Origin: Pyrinomonadaceae bacterium
GTDB taxonomy: Bacteria; Acidobacteriota; Blastocatellia; Pyrinomonadales; Pyrinomonadaceae
DNA: 64,000 nt
NCBI GenBank assembly: GCA_014380365.1
Contig: JACMJZ010000025.1
Span: 62,001 to 126,000, forward strand
Reading direction: 5' to 3'
Shown here: one piece after another, positions 33,806-43,400 of the stretch
Layout of the letters: every line of letters begins with the position of its first letter
Position numbering within the stretch: the first letter of the stretch is position 1
The notes under the pieces: model-generated
The model's input: only the letters and a program-made list of their open reading frames with translations
Told to the model about the DNA's origin: nothing
Database searches by the model: none
Translations under genes and position numbers: made by a program

Positions 33806-34714
33806 GTGAGTGACTTCAAGCACATCATTGCGAAACGCAAGCGCCAGGATTTCCTCTTCAATATCGTCGGCATCCTCTGCACGCTCGTCGGTATTTTGAC
33901 TCTGGGAGCGCTACTCGCGGATCTTCTGATCGATGGTCTGGTGCGAATTAACTGGACGTTTCTCACCTCGTTTCCGTCACGCTTCGCCGAACGCGCCGGC
34001 ATTCTCTCCTCGTGGGTGGGAACTCTGCTCATCATGATTGTCACTGCGGCTACCGCTGTGCCGCTGGGAGTTGCCGCCGGAATCTATCTTGAGGAATATG
34101 CGCGCCGAAACTGGGTGACGAACCTGATCGAAATAAATATCGCTAATCTTGCTGGCGTGCCATCGATTATCTATGGCCTGATGGCGCTGAGTCTGCTGGT
34201 TTACCAGTTTCGGTTGGGCCAGAGTGTGCTAACCGGCGGCCTGACACTCGCCTTTCTGATTTTGCCGATTGTGATTGTCGCCACTCGCGAAGCTTTGCGG
34301 ACCATTCCCCAGGGGATACGCGAGGCGGCCTACGCGCTTGGCTCGACGAAGTGGCAGGTGGTTAGACATCACCTGCTGCCTTATTCATTGGGCGGAACGA
34401 TGACCGGGATCATCATTGCCCTATCCCGTGCGATTGGTGAGACTGCACCGCTGATTACTATCGGAGCGCTGACGTTCATTGCCTTCCTGCCGCCGCCGCC
34501 GATCAAAGGCCAGGCGCCATTTGTTTCGTTTGAGTGGCTGACGTCGCCGTTTTCAGTGTTGCCGATTCAAATGTTCAATTGGGTTTCGCGCCCCGATCAG
34601 GACTTCGTCGTAAACGCCGCGGGCGCCGGATTGGTATTAATCTTTGTGACCTTACTGCTGAACGCGATTGCGATCGCCATTCGTTACCGCGTGCGCAAAC
34701 GAATCAAGTGGTAG
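33806..34714 (+). CDS. pstA: Phosphate ABC transporter permease PstA
   Basis: Second membrane subunit of the phosphate importer, 302 residues with about six transmembrane helices. The coupling loop is EAAYALGSTKWQVVRHHLLPYSLGGTMTG and is followed by SRAIGETAPLITIGA, characteristic of PstA. The start is GTG one base after the pstC stop. After the gene a family A inverted repeat separates it from pstB. Confidence 0.95.
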   Translation: MSDFKHIIAKRKRQDFLFNIVGILCTLVGILTLGALLADLLIDGLVRINWTFLTSFPSRFAERAGILSSWVGTLLIMIVTAATAVPLGVAAGIYLEEYARRNWVTNLIEINIANLAGVPSIIYGLMALSLLVYQFRLGQSVLTGGLTLAFLILPIVIVATREALRTIPQGIREAAYALGSTKWQVVRHHLLPYSLGGTMTGIIIALSRAIGETAPLITIGALTFIAFLPPPPIKGQAPFVSFEWLTSPFSVLPIQMFNWVSRPDQDFVVNAAGAGLVLIFVTLLLNAIAIAIRYRVRKRIKW

Positions 34715-34719
34715 AACGT

Positions 34720-34798
34720 GGCAGTAGCCCGACCGTGAGGGAGGGCGTATCTGACAACGAGAGGGGAACGCCCTCCCTGACGGTCGGGCTACTGTCCC
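34720..34798. repeat. Inverted repeat family A, copy 5
   Basis: Arms GCAGTAGCCCGACCGTGAGG and CCTGACGGTCGGGCTACTGT enclose a short loop, between pstA and pstB. It does not seem to break the operon, as there is no T-run. Confidence 0.8.
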
Positions 34799-34814
34799 GA
34801 TCCGTGATCGGTTG

Positions 34815-35648
34815 ATGACTATGAAGGAAGAGTTTGCTCGCGTTCGGGTGAGCCAGGAAATCAGCGAGGGGGCCGGCGGCACGGGCGATGCGCCGATCAA
34901 GTGTCAGGTCGAGGACCTGAACTTCTACTACGGGAAGCTGCAGGCGCTCAGGAACATCAACATGGTCTTCCCCGCCAACCAGGTGACGGCCATCATCGGC
35001 CCATCGGGTTGTGGCAAGTCTACGCTGGTGCGCTGTTTCAATCGGATTCACGATCTTTACCCGGAGACGCGTTACGAGGGAAAGATCATCCTACAACCCA
35101 GCGGGATTAATCTGATCGGCCCGGAAACCGATCCGCTCGAAATGCGCATGCGCATGAGCATGGTATTTCAAAAACCCAACGCGTTTCCTAAGTCGGTATT
35201 CGAAAACGTGGCCTTCGGTTTGCGGCTACGAGAGATCAACGGGAAGGACCTCAGTGGTCGGGTTGAAAAGGCGCTACGTGCGGCGGCGCTCTGGGACGAG
35301 GTCAAGGATCGTCTGCGCGAATCGGCCTACACTCTTTCCGGCGGTCAGCAACAGCGGCTTTGCATTGCTCGCGCGCTGGCAACTGAACCGGAGATGTTGC
35401 TGTTTGACGAGCCAACTTCAGCCCTCGATCCAATCGCTACCGGCAAGATCGAAAGTCTTATTTTCGAACTGAAGAAAAACGTTACCGTGGTGATCGTGAC
35501 ACACAACATGCAACAGGCTGCGCGCGTTTCTGATTCCACGGCGTTCATGTACCTGGGCAAGCTCATCGAGGTGGCTCCCACGAAGAAAATGTTTGAGAAC
35601 CCGTCCAACAAATTAACCGAGGAATACATCACCGGGCATTTTGGGTAG
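34815..35648 (+). CDS. pstB: Phosphate ABC transporter ATPase PstB, first copy
   Basis: ATP-hydrolysing subunit on the cytoplasmic side of the Pst importer, 277 residues. Walker [11 protein letters not shown]-loop [20 protein letters not shown] signature [16 protein letters not shown], Walker [13 protein letters not shown] and the switch [12 protein letters not shown] are all intact. The start region contains TTG, ATG and ATG in succession (34812, 34815, 34821); 34815 is a compromise. A second pstB follows at once. Confidence 0.93.
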   Translation: MTMKEEFARVRVSQEISEGAGGTGDAPIKCQVEDLNFYYGKLQALRNINMVFPANQVTAIIGPSGCGKSTLVRCFNRIHDLYPETRYEGKIILQPSGINLIGPETDPLEMRMRMSMVFQKPNAFPKSVFENVAFGLRLREINGKDLSGRVEKALRAAALWDEVKDRLRESAYTLSGGQQQRLCIARALATEPEMLLFDEPTSALDPIATGKIESLIFELKKNVTVVIVTHNMQQAARVSDSTAFMYLGKLIEVAPTKKMFENPSNKLTEEYITGHFG

Positions 35649-35682
35649 ACTTATGGAAGGCATTTCGGCAACAAGGGAGCAG

Positions 35683-35747
35683 TTCAGAGTACAAGCTTTA
35701 GCTTGCTTCTGCGCGCAAGCGGCAACCTGAAGGTTGTACTCTAAACT
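35683..35747. repeat. Inverted repeat family B, copy 2
   Basis: AGAGTACAAGCTTTAGCTTG faces GCAACCTGAAGGTTGTACTCT, between the two pstB genes. The start of the second gene lies outside it. Confidence 0.8.
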
Positions 35748-35775
35748 TCTTGACTCTGACTCCGAACTTACACTG

Positions 35776-36618
35776 ATGTCAACGGACCTTTCAAAACCAG
35801 ATTCCCGCTTGCTTCCCGGCTCCGCCGCTACTCCGGTCGGAAGCGTTGGCGCGGCCACTCGGCCGGCGAAGATTAGTGTGCGGCATCTCAATTTCTATTA
35901 CGGCAAGTCGCAGGCCCTCTTCGACATTTCTCTCGACATTCCTGAGCGGATGGTAACGGCCTTCATCGGCCCTTCCGGCTGTGGCAAGTCAACTTTTTTG
36001 CGCACGCTCAATCGCATGAACGACATCATTCCGGGCACACGCGTCGAAGGCGACATCCTGATAGACAATGCGGACATCTACGCATCTGCGACTGACGTCG
36101 TCGATTTACGCCTCCGAGTCGGAATGGTGTTTCAGAAGTCGAACCCGTTTCCCAAATCAATCTTCGACAACGTGGCTTACGGGTTAAGAATCAACCGGAT
36201 GACGTCGAGCAAGAGCGACCTTAAGGCCCATGTCGAACAGGCGCTCAAAGACGCTGCCATCTGGGAAGAGGTGAAGGATCGCTTGAACCAATCCGCGCTT
36301 GGTTTGTCAGGAGGCCAGCAACAGCGATTATGTATTGCTCGAGCGCTCGCCATCCGTCCCAGCGTGATCCTGATGGACGAGCCTGCGTCGGCATTGGATC
36401 CGATGGCCACGGCTAAGATCGAAGAGTTGATCGTTGAGTTGAAGAAGCAATACACGATTGTGATCGTGACTCACAATATGCAGCAGGCTGCGCGCGTCTC
36501 CGACATCACCGCGTTCTATTGGTTGGGCAAGTTGATTGAAGTCAATCCCACCGACAAGATGTTTACGAATCCGATCGAAAAGCTGACGGAAGACTACATA
36601 ACAGGAAGGTTTGGGTGA
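35776..36618 (+). CDS. pstB2: Phosphate ABC transporter ATPase PstB, second copy
   Basis: A 280-residue PstB paralogue with complete ATPase motifs: GPSGCGKST (Walker A), [45 protein letters not shown] and [12 protein letters not shown]. It has a longer, low-complexity N-terminus than the first copy. The ATG at 35776 is used because the frame before it reads through the inverted repeat. Only one PstCA pair is visible, so the two ATPases may form a heterodimer or serve alternative conditions. Confidence 0.92.
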   Translation: MSTDLSKPDSRLLPGSAATPVGSVGAATRPAKISVRHLNFYYGKSQALFDISLDIPERMVTAFIGPSGCGKSTFLRTLNRMNDIIPGTRVEGDILIDNADIYASATDVVDLRLRVGMVFQKSNPFPKSIFDNVAYGLRINRMTSSKSDLKAHVEQALKDAAIWEEVKDRLNQSALGLSGGQQQRLCIARALAIRPSVILMDEPASALDPMATAKIEELIVELKKQYTIVIVTHNMQQAARVSDITAFYWLGKLIEVNPTDKMFTNPIEKLTEDYITGRFG

Positions 36619-36646
36619 AACTACCGATTGGAAACAGGAAATGAAT

Positions 36647-37306
36647 ATGGAATACCACAGACATCTCGATGATGAACTCGACTCGCTGCGCGACCGCGTC
36701 TTGCTGCTGGGCGGCGAAGCTGAAGCGGCGCTCGAGCGGGCGATGAATGCGTTAACAAACCGCGACAGCGAACTCGCGCGGCAGGTGCTCGATCAGGACG
36801 ATCAAATAGATCAGCTGGAAGTGGAAATTGATCGCCAGTGCATCGACATCATTGCCTTGAGGCAGCCGGCGGCGCGCGATCTACGCTTTGTGATCTCGGT
36901 CGCAAAGATGGCTCCGGTGCTTGAGCGTATCGCCGACCACGCGGCCAACATCGCGCGCGTGGCCATCGATCTCAATAACGAGCCCGAGCTGAAGTCGGTT
37001 GTTGATCTGAGACAGATGGCCGAGCATGCGCTGCGGATGTTGCGAGCCGCGCTCGATGCTTTTACTTCAAACGATGCGATGGCAGCCCGCGAGGTCATCA
37101 AGAGTGATGCCGAAATTAACGAACTCTATAACCACATCTTCCATCGCCTGATTGAGCTGATGGTGACCGAACCAAGTACGGCCACGCGAGATGCGCGCTG
37201 GCTTTTTGTAGCCAAACATCTGGAGCGTATCGGCGATTACGTTACGGACATCTGCGAGTTGACCGTCTACATGGCCGAGGCCGCGTTCATCAAACATTTC
37301 AAATAG
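36647..37306 (+). CDS. phoU: Phosphate signalling protein PhoU
   Basis: Couples the Pst importer to PhoR and represses the Pho regulon when phosphate is plentiful. The 219 residues form two similar three-helix PhoU bundles, with the metal-binding E/D-rich helices AKMAPVLERIADHAANIARVA (first) and AKHLERIGDYVTDICELTVY (second). The start at 36647 has AGGAA about 7 bases upstream; ATG 36641 and TTG 36611 are alternatives. It ends before an inverted repeat that precedes phoB. Confidence 0.93.
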   Translation: MEYHRHLDDELDSLRDRVLLLGGEAEAALERAMNALTNRDSELARQVLDQDDQIDQLEVEIDRQCIDIIALRQPAARDLRFVISVAKMAPVLERIADHAANIARVAIDLNNEPELKSVVDLRQMAEHALRMLRAALDAFTSNDAMAAREVIKSDAEINELYNHIFHRLIELMVTEPSTATRDARWLFVAKHLERIGDYVTDICELTVYMAEAAFIKHFK

Positions 37307-37320
37307 AGTACAACTTTGAA

Positions 37321-37392
37321 GTAGGACAGACATTCCTGTCTGTCCTTGTTCCCGAAGAGTGAAAAATAGACAGGCAAGAATGCCTGTCCTAC
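37321..37392. repeat. Inverted repeat family D
   Basis: GTAGGACAGACATTCCTGTC faces ACAGGCAAGAATGCCTGTCC and ends CTAC, in the gap between phoU and phoB. Only 3 bases separate it from the phoB ATG, so its hairpin could cover the ribosome-binding site. Confidence 0.75.
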
Positions 37393-37395
37393 AAA

Positions 37396-38103
37396 ATGCA
37401 ACGACCGATTCTTATTATCGAAGATGACCCCGACATCTCCGAAAGCTTGAAGTACAATTTCGAGCGCGAGGGACTGACGGCGATCACCGCCTTGACCGGC
37501 GAAGCTGGATTGGCGGCTGCACTCAACGAGCGCGACCCGCCGTCGTTAATTATTCTGGACTTGATGTTGCCGGGAATGAGCGGGAGTGAGTTGTGTCGCA
37601 GGCTCAGGAGAGAGCCCGCCACCAGACGCACGCCGATCATTATGTTGACGGCCAAGGCGTCGGAATCGGAACGCGTCGCAGGATTGGATCTTGGCGCTGA
37701 CGATTACATCACCAAGCCTTTCTCGGTGCGTGAGCTGCTGGCGCGCGTGCGCGCTGTGATGCGTCGCACCGACGAGTCGAAAGGGAAGACTTACGAAGAC
37801 GATCATCTGGTGATCGACTTCGACGACATCCGCGTTGTCTGCGATGGAGGCAAGGTCAAACTCACTAACAAGGAGTTTAACTTGCTGACTGTTTTGGCGA
37901 AGAGCGCTGACCGGGTGGTGACGCGGCAACAGTTGCTGGATCACGTGTGGGGTTACAGCTATTACGGCGACGCGCGCACGTTGGATGTCCACATCCGCCG
38001 ACTCAGGCAAAAGCTCGGCGACTGCGGTCACTGCATTGAAACGGTGGTCGGTGTCGGCTACCGCTTCGTTGGCTGCCAGCGACCCAGCGCCAACGGCGCG
38101 TAA
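37396..38103 (+). CDS. phoB: Phosphate regulon response regulator PhoB
   Basis: Activates the Pho regulon when phosphorylated by PhoR. The 235 residues comprise a receiver domain (acidic pocket IIEDDPD, phospho-acceptor Asp55 in IILDLMLPG, Lys107 in DYITKPFS) and an OmpR-type winged helix (LTNKEFNLLTVLAKSADRVVT, then DVHIRRLRQKLGD, then VGVGYRF). All switch residues are present. phoR begins 10 bases after its stop. It is the presumed reader of the 11-base repeat arrays at 17137, 25592, 26915 and 31637. Confidence 0.93.
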   Translation: MQRPILIIEDDPDISESLKYNFEREGLTAITALTGEAGLAAALNERDPPSLIILDLMLPGMSGSELCRRLRREPATRRTPIIMLTAKASESERVAGLDLGADDYITKPFSVRELLARVRAVMRRTDESKGKTYEDDHLVIDFDDIRVVCDGGKVKLTNKEFNLLTVLAKSADRVVTRQQLLDHVWGYSYYGDARTLDVHIRRLRQKLGDCGHCIETVVGVGYRFVGCQRPSANGA

Positions 38104-38113
38104 TGAGTTCGTC

Positions 38114-39532
38114 ATGTCCAAACGCAATGCTTTTTTGATCCTCGTCTGCGCAGTTTTCGTCGCCATTGTTCTCCTCTTGCCTTCCTTCACAGCGCGAGCG
38201 ATTACAGCAAGTTTCATTCTGTTAGTGGGCCTCATCTGCCTTATCAAAGCGTTCTCAACAAAAACTCCAACCGTAGAGTTTCAATCAACGAGCGTTACTG
38301 CAAACCTGAAGGACGAAGAACCGTCTCAGGAGATTTTCGCCCTTGGGAAATTGTTTGAAGCAACTATGAATGGCATGCGCGAGGGGTTGCTCGTCGTTGA
38401 TAAAGACATGCGCATCGTAGCTTCAAACACAGCAGCGCACCGGCTATTTAATCTTTCCCGGGGCAAGCTCGACGCCCAGCGCCTCACCGAGCTCACTCGC
38501 AATCCGGCTATCTACAGCGCCTTTCTGGATGCTCTTAAAGGAACAGAACGCAGCGGCGTCAAGGTTGAAACTCCCGGTCCGGAGCGTTTGGTCTTTGATC
38601 TTCGCGTGGTCCCACTGGCCAGATCCAGCGGAAGCCCGCGCATTACTTCGGGCTCCAATGGACGCAGCTCGGATGAGCTGCAGGCAACGCAGGCAGCCGA
38701 AGGTGCACTCGGGGTATTCATCGACATCACGCGCATCGAGCGACTGGAGCACGTGCGGCAGGAATTTCTTTCCAACGTTTCGCATGAACTGCGCACTCCG
38801 CTCACGGCCATCCTGGCGTTTGTTGAGACGCTCGAAGCTGGCGCCATTGACGATGCCGAAAGCGCCCACCGCTTCCTGTCCATCATTCGCAAGAACGCCA
38901 ATCGGATGAATGAACTCATCGGAGATATTCTCGAGTTGAGCGCCATCGAAGCGGGTAACGTGGCCGTGAGAGCCGAGCAAGTGGAACTGAATCCGATTGT
39001 TAACGATGTAATTTCATCACTCGCAACTAAGCTGGAGTCACAGGGCGTTTCCGTCATCAACGCGGTTGCTTCTGAGGCAACCGTTTTCGCGGATGCGCGA
39101 CGCCTCGAACAAATGTTGACTAACCTGGTGGAGAACGCGATCAAGTTCAGCCGCGAGAACGGCAAGGTGACGATCAGGTTGGAAAGCGGTGGCCGAGGGA
39201 GTAGCCCGCGCGTCAGCAAGGGCGTCGAGATTCTTGCCATCCAAGGCGAAACGCCTCCGCGCGATAAGATTATTGTAGAGGACACCGGAGAAGGCATCCC
39301 GGCGCAACACCTGGAACGACTGTTCGAAAGATTCTACCGCGTCGACCGCGCGCGTTCGCGCGACATGGGCGGGACGGGATTAGGCTTGGCCATTGTGAAG
39401 CATTTGGCGCGTGCCCACGGCGGCGAAGTCACTGTCACTTCCGAGCTGGGCAAAGGCAGCACCTTCACCATCGAGCTCCCGGTTTCCTTGCGGGTCGCTG
39501 AAGAGCACGCCCGCTCCACTAACCCACATTAA
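38114..39532 (+). CDS. phoR: Phosphate regulon sensor histidine kinase PhoR
   Basis: Inner-membrane kinase that phosphorylates PhoB. In the 472-residue form starting at 38114, two N-terminal membrane helices (7-25 and 30-47) are followed by a PAS-type region (about 75-205), the H-box FLSNVSHELRTPLTAIL with His224, and the ATPase lid: N-box LTNLVENAIKFS, G1 VEDTGEGIP, F-box FERFYRV and G2 GGTGLGLAIVKH. There is no large periplasmic domain, as usual for PhoR. Between the N and G1 boxes sits an unusual insert (about 358-385) that encodes a piece of repeat family A. The frame opens earlier inside phoB, but this ATG begins the membrane segment. Confidence 0.9.
   Translation: MSKRNAFLILVCAVFVAIVLLLPSFTARAITASFILLVGLICLIKAFSTKTPTVEFQSTSVTANLKDEEPSQEIFALGKLFEATMNGMREGLLVVDKDMRIVASNTAAHRLFNLSRGKLDAQRLTELTRNPAIYSAFLDALKGTERSGVKVETPGPERLVFDLRVVPLARSSGSPRITSGSNGRSSDELQATQAAEGALGVFIDITRIERLEHVRQEFLSNVSHELRTPLTAILAFVETLEAGAIDDAESAHRFLSIIRKNANRMNELIGDILELSAIEAGNVAVRAEQVELNPIVNDVISSLATKLESQGVSVINAVASEATVFADARRLEQMLTNLVENAIKFSRENGKVTIRLESGGRGSSPRVSKGVEILAIQGETPPRDKIIVEDTGEGIPAQHLERLFERFYRVDRARSRDMGGTGLGLAIVKHLARAHGGEVTVTSELGKGSTFTIELPVSLRVAEEHARSTNPH
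39195..39228. repeat. Fragment of repeat family A inside phoR
   Basis: GTAGCCCGCGCGTCAGCAAGG at 39201 matches the variant arm of the copies at 20143 and 19645. It is in frame, encodes SSPRVSKG, and lies within the ATP-binding domain. Confidence 0.7.
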
Positions 39533-39618
39533 ACAACACGAAATCTATTTCCAGTTCGAGTAATTTCGTTGTAATTAGTGGATGGTTTGCCTTCTTCTGG
39601 CCGTATTTGTTGTCTGTC

Positions 39619-40332
39619 TTACTTTTTCTCTTCATCAAGCTGTCTGAGCGTGTCGAGGATGAGGTTGGTGTTACTCGCCGCTTGAATGCCGACAGGAAAC
39701 GCAGCGGACGCTAGTTGAAATTCAAAACTACCGGTTGTTATCTCCACCGTCTTTCTGAATGCCAGCTCGCCCGTCACGCCCACTGACTCTGCGTCAACAA
39801 TTCGTCCTTCGTTGAAAAAGACCCGCGCACTCTGCGTTTCGTTTGAGAGCTCGAGGGTCCCCGTCAGCTTTGCGTTTTCGATTACCTGGATCGCGTCGAA
39901 CACGTTTATGACAGACAGGTCGCCCGCAAGGGTGGCGAAATTCATTTGGCGATCGGCGGATGGCGCGGCTGCGGGTTGTAAGTCGGGACGCCGGGCTCGC
40001 CGGATGGCTTCCAAACCGCTGGCGATATTGATGCGCTCGTCGAGTTGCTTTGCTTCCAGAAGTCGATCGTAAGCGTCGTCGAACTCGTCTCGCTCGATGT
40101 AGAGACGGGCCAACGCTAAACACTGTCGCGCGGCTTCGTCTGTCTGCTTATGCGAGATGCAGATTTCGCGCATGCGTTCGCGGAGAGGAATGGAGCGCGG
40201 ATTTCCTTCGATGGCCGCGCTCAACCGTTTGATGGCTCGCTCCGGCGCCTGATACTTGATGAAAAGCTCAGCGTCGAGCAGCGCGGAATCGACCTCGCTT
40301 ACGTGCTCCGATTGTGATGGAAGGTCAGGCAT
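39619..40332 (-). CDS. TPR-like and DUF4388 domain protein
   Basis: A 237-residue cytoplasmic protein. Residues 15-125 are TPR-like helices (ALLDAELFIKYQAPERAIKRLSAAI). From about 140 it has FATLAGDLSVINVFDAIQVIENAKLTGTLELS, then ARVFFNEGRIVDAE and GSFEFQL, the pattern of DUF4388 (PATAN), found in bacterial signalling and motility regulators. The ATG at 40332 is preferred to a GTG at 40353. It is convergent with phoR and is probably not part of the pho operon. Confidence 0.8.
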   Translation of the reverse strand: MPDLPSQSEHVSEVDSALLDAELFIKYQAPERAIKRLSAAIEGNPRSIPLRERMREICISHKQTDEAARQCLALARLYIERDEFDDAYDRLLEAKQLDERINIASGLEAIRRARRPDLQPAAAPSADRQMNFATLAGDLSVINVFDAIQVIENAKLTGTLELSNETQSARVFFNEGRIVDAESVGVTGELAFRKTVEITTGSFEFQLASAAFPVGIQAASNTNLILDTLRQLDEEKK

Positions 40333-40361
40333 TCTGCGAGCGAAGTTTAGCACAGGAGGAT

Positions 40362-40455
40362 CGGGGCAGTGGCCCGACCGTCAGGGAGGGCTCCGCACTA
40401 AGTTTCGATGTTGATGAGCGACTACGCCCTCCCTAACGGTCGGGCCACTGCCCCG
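40362..40455. repeat. Inverted repeat family A, copy 6
   Basis: CGGGGCAGTGGCCCGACCGT and ACGGTCGGGCCACTGCCCCG are perfect complements. The loop is longer than in other copies. It fills the gap between the second TonB receptor and the DUF4388 gene. Confidence 0.85.
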
Positions 40456-40460
40456 GAGTG

Positions 40461-43400
40461 TTAGAAGTCGAAGCGGATGCCGATGCGAACCTGACGCGGG
40501 CGGAGTGTGCGGGTGGCGACGAGAAATGAATCCAGGAACGCTTGACGTTGTGCCGGCGTTGCGGTCGGCGACAAAGAAGTGAAGTTTATAAACTCGCTGC
40601 CAAAACTATAGACCGTCTTGTTGAGCACGTTATCAAATTCGACGACCGGGCGCAGCCGCATCTTTTCGCTCACCTTGAATTCGCGGGTGATGTTGAGGTC
40701 AAGAAAAAACTGTCCTGGCCCTTGTCCGGCGTTACGCGGGAGATTTCCCAGTTGACCAATTGTGGGTAATGAAAAGGAGTTCAGGATCGCCGGGTCGATT
40801 GGTTCGCCGCGCGCGCGCCAGCGAAGCAGGGTTGGATCGCCGTTGAAAATCGGACGATCATTTCCCACGTCATCGAGATTTCGATCAGCGCCGCCGATGG
40901 AAATATTGAAGGGAGCGCCGGAGGTGATACGCCAGATTGGGGAGATGCGCAGCTTGCCCAGGGCGCGCGGCGTGTCGAAAGTGCCGGAGAAAACAAATCG
41001 ATGCCGCCGGTCAAGCAAGCTCCGCGAACGCTCCCCCTGAAAGTTTCCCGCCACGACTGCATCAGAGGTGTTGACGATGCCGTCGTCCCTGAGTTTTGAA
41101 AGCGTATAGGCACCGCGAAACGAGAAGGCAAAGCCATTCTTGTTGGAGCGAAATCTCCGTCGCAGCTCGAGCGTCAGGCCGTGATAGAAACTATTTCCCA
41201 CAGAAATCAACTGTTCCACTTCTCCACGACTTGGGTCGGGTCGCAGGTTATTCAAGGCTGCAATTGCGGCGTCAACCGTTGTCGACGAAGAGAAGCTGTT
41301 GAGGTTGAAGAGCGTGACGGGGACGCCAAACTCGTTGACGCATCCACCCGAATCGGCATTGGTTGGATTGAACGAGCCGGCGCAGCGCGCGGGATTCGTG
41401 GGGTTGAACGGCCCCAAGACAAACCGCACCAGCTCGCCCGCGCCACCGGCGTTGTAGATGGGACGTGTTCCGGACGGACTGGCAAAGTTTACAAAGTCGC
41501 GCGACGCCAGATACTCGCTGAAGTTTTTGAAACCAGCAGGGAGCCGCGGCGCGTTTGCATTGAACTCCCGCCAGAGATGAAGGCCGCGGTTCCAGGTGTA
41601 ATTGGCTTCAAACACGAACGTCTTTCCAATTTCACGCTCGAAGCCGACGTTTGCCTGATAGCTCTCCGGAATGCGCAGCGAAGGATCGAGCCGCCGCGAG
41701 AAGCCTGTGTTGAGCACGCCAAACTGTTTCACGATCTCTGAATCGGCGGTAAGCACCTGGGGAAACTGAAGCCGGGTCCTGATGAAATCCCGGCGGAAGG
41801 TGTCGTTGCCCAATTGCCCAGTCGCGGGATCGATCAGATCGTCTGTGTCGAAGAATCGCTGCTGCGCGCCGAGCGTGAAATCGTCAATCGTGCGCAGGAG
41901 CGCGCGGTTGTAGAAGATGCCCGCGCCTACTCGGATCACCGTCTTCCCGGACTTGAAGGGATCCCAAGCGGCGGCAATACGCGGCGCAAAGTTATTTCGG
42001 TCGACCAGGATCGTTTCGTTTTCCCAGCGCAGACCGAAGGTCACCACGAGGTTTGAGGCCAGACGCACTTCGTCAGAAGCGAACAATCCGACGTACGTGT
42101 TGCGCTGAGTGGAAGTGGAGAGAAAGTTTTGGCGAAAACGACTGGCTTGCCCGGCCAGAAAATCGCCGGCGCTGTCGAAGCTGTAGGTACCGGAGGCGTC
42201 CGAGAGGTCGATAAAGGTCGACTTGATTCGCTGCATGTCGGCGCCAAACTTCATCGAATGGGAGCCGCGCACGTAAGCAAAAATATCCTGAAACTGAATG
42301 CGCTCTTCAAGTCGGTCTGTGGCGCCGATCGTCGATGAGCCGGCGACGAGCTGCCCGGTTTGAGTTATCTCACCCGGTAATAGCGGCGGGGCGTCGTAGT
42401 CGATAATGATGACCGGCCTTGACCCGCCGCGCGCCTCAACGGCGGGCGTCAACCGGGAGAATTGCAGGCGTGCCTGATTGACCGCGGTAGCCGAGAACAC
42501 AAAACTGTCTGAATAAGAGATCGCATCCGTCTTCCGCGTTTTCGCTTGCAGCGCTTCCGCCAGCCGGTCACCGCCGCCAAACTGACGTAAATCAGTTAGC
42601 CGGCCGAGCTGGAGGAGAAAGGCGCCGTTGTGAAGTTCTCCAAACTTGTGATCCACTCGGGTGGTAAAGATGTGATTGCGTTGCGGCGTGCTCAGTCCCT
42701 GGATGTAAGGCGCAATCTGAACTTCGGAACTCGGCGCGCTCGCGTTTTCCAAACGGCTGGCCCCGGGCAACGTCGGCGCGGGTAGCGGGAAGAGCGAGTT
42801 TTGCGCCACCGGCACGAAGGTATTGATCAGAGCTGAATCCTGGGTCGTGCTGTGTTCGTAGGCAGTGAAGAAAAACGTCTTGCTGCTGCCGTCATAGCTG
42901 AGCGGCCCGAGAAACTTCGGGAGGGTGACTGGCCCACTGAGCGTGAAGCCGGGATTGTGTTCAGTAAAGGGCAGCCGGCTGACGCCGATGCGATTGTTAT
43001 TGAACGTGTTTGCATTAAACCAATCGTCGCGGAAGAAATAGAAAGCGCGGCCACGGTATTTGTTTGAGCCGCCGCGCGTCTTGATGTTTATGCGGCCTCC
43101 TGAGGCGCGGCCGTATTCCGCGGAAAACTGATTGGTTATCACCTGCACTTCTTCAACGCCTTCAATCGAAGGTTGGAAACGTTCGCGTGCGGCGCGGTCG
43201 TCGTTGTTGTCCAAGCCATCGATGGTGATGTTGTTGGAGTAGGCTGGTCCGCCCGCGAGTGCGAAGGTGCCGGCCTCTTCGGGCGTACTGGCGTTAGCGG
43301 AGTTTCGATCTTCCGCAAGGTCACGAGTCGAAAGTGGCTCTTCAGTAACACCGCCAAGCGTGAATATCAGATCGAGAGGCGAACGCGTCGAGACCGGCAA

